Below are positions 57,885 to 64,000 of a stretch of 64,000 bases of DNA, one piece after another. Origin of the DNA: Rhizodiscina lignyota (taxonomy: Eukaryota > Ascomycota > Dothideomycetes > Aulographales > Rhizodiscinaceae). The notes beneath the pieces are model-generated. The model was not told the DNA's origin. It searched no databases and worked only from the letters and a program-made list of their open reading frames with translations. The stretch is from NCBI GenBank assembly GCA_010015805.1, contig ML978131.1, forward strand, positions 62,001 through 126,000. The letters run 5' to 3'. Each line of letters begins with the position of its first letter. The first letter of the stretch is position 1. Both the position numbers and the translations under genes were made by a program.

Positions 57885-58022
57885 TGTTTCCTTTTTGTCA
57901 GTGTTTCCTTTTTGTCAGTGTTTCCTTTTTGTCAGTGTTTCCTTTTGGGTAGTGCTTTCGCTTGGGTAGTGTTTCCTTTTGGCTAGTGTTTCCTTTGGGT
58001 AGTAGTGTTTTCGTTTGATAGT
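57885..58022 (+). repeat. 17-bp minisatellite downstream of the secreted-protein gene
   Basis: Three identical units TGTTTCCTTTTTGTCAG start at 57885, 57902 and 57919, then four to five drifting units (TGTTTCCTTTTGGGTAG and variants) run to about 58022. It begins about 65 bp after the stop codon, so it probably lies in the 3' untranslated region. Confidence 0.85.
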
Positions 58023-58308
58023 GTTTACTTGGAGTTGTGGCGTTGGAGTTAGTTATTGCTTTCAGGATACTTAAATGGTTAATGGGTTAGACTAGCTAGT
58101 TAAATGTTATGTAGTAATACGTATCTTAGTGTCTAATATATAACGTGTTGCCGGTGCTGATCCAATTTCGAGTCAAAGTGCCACGTCTGAAGGTAACATA
58201 GCGCTATGAATGAGATACGGTCCATCGCAAAGCTAACATCCGCCTTGACAAGAAGGCATAGTTGATGAGCAGCACTTCACTTTCGAACAGCTTCCGCCTC
58301 GGATGAGA

Positions 58309-58913
58309 GGAAGATTTAACAACTTTCATAGTAGTCGCGATACTAATGTATTGTCCTCCTGGAAGAGCGTCGTCTATCCGCTCGAACTCCCACACAATTT
58401 GCATATCGCTCCACTACAAGAGCGCAACCCATTCGCCCGATTGTATGCAAGGACAGGATACCGCTTCAAGCGAAGAGTCATATCCGTCAGCAATGGCGGC
58501 AACAATGATAACAGGTGTTCTGTCGGAAGAAAGATCATCATTTCTTGTGCGAGATCACGACCTCAACGTGCGCTTCTGTCGGAAGAGCATTATGCTTCAG
58601 TTGCAGTGGACTTCATAGCATCGTATTATTTTATAGGAAGAGTGTTTTGCACCATGTGTTGTAGGTCGCCAGCTCAGGCATGCTTCCCTCAGGAGAATGT
58701 TTGCATCAAGCCTTGGTAGTTCCACGACTTGCGAATGCTCTCCTCGGAAGAATGCTTTACACCAGTCTGGGCGGCGGCGACAAGAACCACGTATTCATCC
58801 GTTGGAAGAACATTCTCTATCAATGATAACTGTCACACGAGCGTGGTGTACTCTCGTCGGAAGAGCGCTGGGGAAAACAATTCGAGCAGAATCACTGATC
58901 ACACATCTGATTC
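58309..58913 (+). repeat. 55-bp periodic array, core GGAAGAGCATT
   Basis: A core near GGAAGARYRTT begins at 58309, 58361, 58416, 58471, 58525, 58581, 58636, 58691, 58746, 58804 and 58859. Steps are 52, 55, 55, 54, 56, 55, 55, 55, 55, 58 and 55 with the next decayed unit. About 40 bp between cores are strongly diverged, apart from a frequent CTTCTGTC or CTCTCGTC just before the core. It lies between two convergent genes. Confidence 0.8.
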
Positions 58914-58959
58914 TTGTCAAGCGAGACCCAACGCCAGCCTCCACTTAGCAGAAGCCCGT

Positions 58960-59827
58960 TTAATCAATATGACCACCACTCCTCAACTCCGCCAAAATCT
59001 GCTCCAAGCGTTTTACCGGAGGAGCTTCGGCCGGCTTTCGCCCCTCTTGTGCAGTATGCACTGGAGGATCATCGAATGGCACCCAGTCATAAAGCCGACC
59101 TGGGACTGAAGCCCCATCAAGTGAAACATATTCGGCAAAGTCCATGTTCGCAATGGAAAGGTTCGCCAGCATCAAGTGGACCCCAAAGTATGGCACACGC
59201 GCGATGTTGAATTTCTTGAGCGGGCTCTCAGGATCTTCGGTCAGGCTGATGCCTTTCTGAGCGTCCCCATTGCCGGCATCATCGCCCTGCTCATCCTCCT
59301 CCTCATCGAATTGGTGGAATTTCTCGAAGAGTAGCACGCTCTTTTTCTGCACTGAATCGTCGTCGAGAACCAGGAGTAAACCGTCGTCCATGTCGAACTC
59401 GGTTAGTTTAGATTCCCACTGCAGGTACCAGGCTGCCACGTCCTCGAGGCTCCAGCCCGCGAACGGAGACACAAATTCTGTGACGGGGAGAGCTGTTTGC
59501 GTTGGTTGTGGATCCTCTGGATCAAACCGTTCTTTCTTGACCAATACATACTCTCCCTCTTCGTTGACGGCGGCGACGGTTGTGGGCGGCTGGGCAGGAT
59601 ATTCATAGTCTTGCATCGATGCAAGCATAAGGTTGATATCCTGCAGTAAATATTAGACGACCCAAAATAGTGGAGTGTTCCAAAATTGTGCACACCTTAA
59701 GCGTTGCATTCTGACTAGTGACAATAATGGGGATAAACATGTTGAAGACAATGAGAGAAGCGATTGGGAAGGGGCTTGAAGCGAGGAAAAGGAAGCTCAG
59801 TGCATCAAACTGCGACAGGCGCTGCAC
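58960..59827 (-). CDS. Hypothetical protein, 5' end unresolved
   Basis: Two clear exons: 59827-59696 and 59640-58960, joined by a 55-nt intron (GTGTGC..CAG) to read NATLKDINLMLASMQDYEYP. The first exon is hydrophobic (FDALSFLFLASS, ASLIVFNMFIPIIV), with no ATG at its head and a stop shortly upstream next to an acceptor-like TGCAG, so a further upstream exon is likely. The second exon is acidic with FAGWSLEDVAAWYLQWE, KFHQFDEEEDEQ and a conserved-looking SIANMDFAEYVSLDG. Possibly a membrane-associated protein with an acidic cytosolic tail. No family recognised. Confidence 0.55.
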
Positions 59828-60420
59828 GGTATTATATCATCTCTCATGACGGCCTTCGCCGGTCTTTTCTTGCAGGCGAGTTTGTGAATTTGCCTTTGCT
59901 GCCTCACTGCCTCTAGGCAGAAGGATCCTGCTGATGTCGATCGCTCGAGGATCTTTAACTTGCTGGAATTAGAAACCTTTTCCACCAAGCTTCAGCCTTA
60001 ACACTGTGGCATGGTCAGTGATCCCACTCGTCGAGCTTAAACAAGCTCAGTGGTCTATTTCGTCGAATGGAGTGGAGAAAATACGGGGAAGTGGGACACT
60101 TGGAGCGGGAACCTCCTAGTCAAGAGAACGCTGGCGCATGGCACTAACTAGGCACCATGTTTCATGTGATAAATAGGCGGGTGGAGAGAACTTTTTGATA
60201 ATTACGCACTCATTAGTCGACTACGACCAGATGCATATTCTCCGGTGGACCTCCGCTGAATTATGCCTCGACGTGCAAGCACCTCATCGGTTGAGAAGCT
60301 GCAAGCACCCTCCCTACCCAACCCGCAAGCGATGCTGGAAAATTCAAAATCCAAATTGATCGACTCCCATCCAAAATTTTAGCTGACCAAAGTAGTTACT
60401 CGAAGAGAATCGTACGCATT
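59828..60420. other. Intergenic, no feature seen
   Basis: About 590 bp, including any missing 5' exon of the previous gene. A short GCAAGCAC motif recurs three times near 60270-60330. Confidence 0.35.
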
Positions 60421-62014
60421 TTAGAGTATGAGCATTGCGCCCAATGCGACGATTACTGCCAACGCGCTTCCGCCAACTACTCTGCCTTCCTTGCCCTTCA
60501 ATGTGCCAGACGCGCCACTGCTGCCACTGCCTGAAGAGCCGCTGCCCTGGTCGAAGCCGTCGCTCCCACTAGAGCTTCCTGAGCTGGAGCCCGAATCGGA
60601 ACCGGAGCTGGAGCCAGAGCCGGATCCAGAAGAACCGCTTGAGCCAGAGCTTCCACTGCTAGAGGAGCCGGTGGACTGGCTTGATGCCGCAGATGCGCTC
60701 GCGTTCTCCGAGTCCTCTCCTCTGCCACCAGCGCCAACAACACCTGGAATAGTCTGTACGGTCGGAGTAGCCGACTCGCTGCTGCTCTGTGTCTTGCTGT
60801 GCGAGCTGCCCTTCGACGAAGAGGATGACGAGGAGGCATTGGGATCGAAGTTGGGGTTGTCACCGCTTGCGAGCAACGACTTCAGGACCACGACGTCGTC
60901 GACTATCTTGATCGTGTTGTTCGTACCAGATGCATCGGTGTATACGTAGCTCTTGCTGCCCGAGACCTGCGCTTCTGGAGGGGGGTCGTAGCACTGGACG
61001 TCCACTTCCTTGACCAGGGCGTAGTAGTAGCCGTCAGACATGTACGGCGAGTTCCACTCAATCTGTCCGCCTGACCAAGCGATGGTTCCTTCACCATCTG
61101 ACGGCAAGCCTGCGGGCCACAGCGAAAGCATGATCTTACTGGGTGTTTGAGGATAGTCAAAGCGGTTCGCGGTCGCGTTCCACGTGTCGGCGCGGTTTAG
61201 AGTACGCATGGGTTTGCCGTCTACGATCCAGGTGAGCTTGTCGGGTTGCCAGTCGACTGTGTATGTGTGGTCTTCGGATACAGTGTCTCCAGAAACGGTG
61301 AGATTGAGCTCGTTGTTATCTGTCAACAGTCAGTATTTACGTGTGGACTAATATGTCATAAAAGTGAGATGCGTACAGTTCGTCACACCCTGCGAGTAAA
61401 AGTTGCTCTGCGCGTGGTTGATATCAACACCGATAAACTCAAAGTCAATCTCGTCCTTGCAATCGCTCATAAGAATGAATGCCGTGACGACACCTGCTCC
61501 CTGACTGGTCCTAAGGGTCGCAGAGACCTTTCCGTACCAGACGTAATGTGTCGACTGTAGCAGCGTTCCTACGGTATCTTGCGCCATGGTTAGGAGGATT
61601 CCTTGATCTTGACCACTGGAGTATTTGGTTGGCTGGCCGCTCGACACCCAATTCGTGCTGCTGTAGTCTCCAAGGTACTGATCGATCGCCTGGACATCGT
61701 CCAATGAAGTGAGCTTGTAGTCTTCTGTCTTGCAGACCGCCGCTGGCACGCATGCTGAGAAGTCGTGTGAGAAGAGAGGATCGCAACCGCCTAGACAGTA
61801 TGCACCAGCACCACACTGGCCATATTCTATGAACGCACAAGTCAGTCTGAGCTCAAGAGAGATATCAAGTCTACTTACGCGAACAGCAAGGTGCAGATGC
61901 CGGGCAGGGACTTCCAGGTCCACAGGTTGGGATGCTGGGAGAGCTCGCGATCGTAGAGGTGATGGAAGATAGAACGACTGCTGCAAGAGCAGATGCTCTC
62001 GTAAAACGGCCCAT
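60421..62014 (-). CDS. CRH-type GH16 cell-wall transglycosylase with CBM18, GPI-anchored
   Basis: Three exons, 62014-61879, 61826-61377 and 61319-60421, give 494 aa. A signal peptide (ALAAVVLSSITSTIAS) is followed by a cysteine-dense chitin-binding CBM18 module, CGPGSPCPASAPCC then YGQCGAGAYCLGGCDP. The GH16 catalytic ExDxE motif is E171-I-D173-F-E175 within DEIDFEFIG. Later GH16 landmarks are DHTYTVDWQPDKLTWIVDG and PSKIMLSLWPAG. A Ser/Gly-rich tail of about 90 residues ends in a hydrophobic GPI signal (GGSALAVIVALGAMLIL). Known CRH enzymes crosslink chitin to beta-1,6-glucan at the cell surface. Confidence 0.95.
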
Positions 62015-63204
62015 TATGCTGAATATGCGGTTGTGAAAATGTGGTGCGGGGGTATCGCAACGAGTGTTCGATAGGGTGACGTGACCGGGTTACTCTACTG
62101 TCTCAAGTAGAGGAAGTAGCGAAGGTCCAAGGACCGTGTCCAAGCGCGTCTGCCTCTTGAACTGCTGCAGTCAAATCAAGGTAGAGCCTCAAGACCAGGC
62201 AGGCGTGTTTTGAAACGATGGTTTGTGGCCGATCCAGTCACAGCGATCGTGTGGTCGCGCTGACGGTATGGCGATTTCCCAGCAGACTGGCGAATCGTGC
62301 TTCTGTTTCGTGTCTTATGAGTCCAGAGAGCGATTTGAAGCTTCCGTAGACGATTATGGAACCAAGAGGCCCAGTTGCAGTCGCGTGTTGAATTAAAAGT
62401 GGTTGGATATCAGAATCTGCCGTGTCAGGGGTAGCAGGAGGCTCGTGGCGAGTCGAACGTCTCCTAAAGCGATTGACGGCTACCACGCAGATCGGACTAC
62501 TAAACGAATGTACAAAGAATCAGTATAAACAAGACGAAGGTGAGAAGGCGAGATGGACAGTTTGCGTGGAATGCAGGACTGCTTCAAGGCGCCACAGGAA
62601 TGGAAGAGCACGAGGGCCAAGGCGCGGGAGACGCAACCTTAAGCTGTGACCGCGCCCCGTGCGCTATCGCTGCACCAAAGCCGACCACCGCTGCGGCCAG
62701 CCCGGAAAGGCAGCTGGGGGCAAGGCCCTTACTCGCTAGACCAGGCCCCTTTGGGATTATCAATAAAAAAATACGCGCGGATACGAGCGCCATCACATAG
62801 AAAAAGAACGGTTCCAGAAGTTTTGTTGAATTCCTCTCTCCGCGCTGGTGGAAACATAAACGAACCGTCGATCGTTTGGCCGATGACACGCAGTGCCCAG
62901 CTGTTTCACATTATTTCCGATTAGGTCAGGCTCACAACAGACGAGGGACCCAAGTATAGACACGGAGCAGATCTGCGGCGAGGAGGACACCAAGCAATGT
63001 ACGGATCGAGGCTCAAGAATGTCAGAGGTATGTAGGGCTGCATATGGCATATGGGGGACGTAATTGTACGCGTTGTGAATGTTTTGCATTCTTTAGTGCT
63101 ATTTCTTTGTAAGTCTGCTTTGGATATGCATAAGCGGACGCATCCAATACTCATCCCGTCCACAAATACCCATCCTCAGCCTCAATTGCAGGACACTGGT
63201 GAGA
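62015..63204. other. Intergenic, 1.2 kb, no gene seen
   Basis: CRH promoter side and the 3' flank of the XLF-like gene. Only unsupported short frames. Confidence 0.4.
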
Positions 63205-64000
63205 CTAAAATCGGCGCTTCTTCTTCGCTGGCGCCTGAGCTTTTGCCTCGAGCTGCCTCTTCAGCTCCTCTCGCTTTCTGTCTGCTCTCTCTTGAGACGA
63301 CTCGCGCGGCACATCTGGTGCCAGAGTCTGCTCGTTTTGAGTGGCCTTCGCACCTGGCTTTTCAGAGTTTCTGTTAAGCTCTATTTCGGTCGTTGGCAGG
63401 ACGTTCGATTGTCGTGCTTCTGAAGTTTTTGGTGGTGTAGATTTCTTGCCCCCAATCTTACCAAGGACTTTCTTGGGTGTAGTAGGTTGAGCACTTGGCT
63501 CTGGTGTCTGTGATTTCGCTGCCTTTCCTCCAATAATACCGAGCTTACGTTTCGCCTGTATCTTTGTTGCAGGCGCAGGCTTTGGAGCGTCTTCGGTGTC
63601 CTGATTCTCGTCATCAATACCAGCACCGTGTTGGGGAGCCGATTCTAGAAAACCTAGGTCTTGAGCTGGAGTCTTTTCCCGAGACCCTCCAATCCGACCA
63701 AGCTTTTTCTTTGACGACAAAGGCGGAGACTTGCGCGGACTAGTTCGAGGTGGTTGTATCTTGGGCTTGATGGGCTTCACAACCGCGTCTAAGTCATCGT
63801 CCTCTGTCTCTGTCTCTGATCCATCGTCCTTCGGGGCTGCCGCTCCATTGGACTTTGCTGGATCACTGGCACCGTTCAAATTATCTTGTTTTGCTTGTCT
63901 AATAGCAGGAGGGGTTGCTTGACGCTTATAAGGACTGTCAGCATGCTTAAATCGCGAGGTATAGACAAGAGCTTACCTGAAACTCTGAAGTATCGACCGC
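63205..64000 (-). CDS. XLF/Nej1-like non-homologous end-joining factor, 3' part
   Basis: The last exon is 63934-63205 and the previous one runs from 63977 beyond the window; the 42-nt intron uses GTAAGC..CAG and gives SPYKRQATPPAIRQAKQ. The visible part is disordered, acidic then basic, with three copies of a short motif (KLGRIGG, KLGIIGG, VLGKIGG) and a final basic helix RADRKREELKRQLEAKA ending KKKRRF. A basic stretch with a terminal phenylalanine matches the Ku-binding motif at XLF C-termini. The globular head and coiled coil would lie outside the window, so the call rests on the tail. Confidence 0.6.

Overview
The window is eukaryotic and reads as a filamentous ascomycete (Pezizomycotina). 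Most genes carry short introns of about 40-120 nt with GT..AG ends. The gene set includes GPI-anchored CRH/GH16 and KNH-type wall proteins, a Hos2-type deacetylase, a Dal5-type permease, Prp8 and an XLF-like end-joining factor. A TTAGGG-type repeat is present. A Dothideomycete is plausible, but that is an inference from gene style and not something I could test.

Layout. 0-6.3 kb: the end of a DJ-1/PfpI gene, then a divergent pair made of an NCS1 purine/cytosine permease and guanine deaminase, with GATA boxes in the shared promoter, then a DsbA-like oxidoreductase and ribosomal protein eL34. 6.6-14.1 kb: PRP8, three exons, with a 55-bp minisatellite inside its first intron. 14.4-17.1 kb: a repeat-rich stretch holding a hAT-type MITE with 8-bp target duplications and two oppositely oriented TA-flanked MITE-like elements on either side of a mitochondrial TMBIM5/GHITM-like gene. 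17.6-25 kb: a methyltransferase, a single-pass membrane protein, a small secreted cysteine-rich protein, a 55-bp periodic array and an orphan gene. 25.9-29.1 kb: an ING/PHD gene and a Hos2-type deacetylase that diverge from a promoter of about 0.2 kb. 30-33.3 kb: a FAD monooxygenase and an aldo-keto reductase. 35.2-43.8 kb: three Myb/SANT-like regulators separated by unusually long intergenic DNA. 45-52.6 kb: an allantoate-type permease, a conserved coiled-coil protein, DOM34, an NDUFAF3-like complex I assembly factor and a KNH-type GPI protein. 54-59.8 kb: a 1072-residue secreted orphan protein bracketed by minisatellites, a second long 55-bp array and a partly resolved gene. 60.4-64 kb: a CBM18-GH16 CRH transglycosylase and the 3' part of an XLF-like gene.

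Links between genes. Permease plus guanine deaminase can import and deaminate purines, and the distant Dal5-like permease would serve the ureide end of the same nitrogen route. ING and Hos2 both act on histone acetylation. The most unusual signal is non-coding: degenerate arrays with a strict 55-bp period. Two of them lie between convergent genes just downstream of secreted-protein genes. A third 55-bp tandem array sits in the PRP8 intron, and a single 55-bp duplication sits in one MITE-like element.

Exon junctions were read by eye from splice signals, frame continuity and family knowledge. No searches were run.
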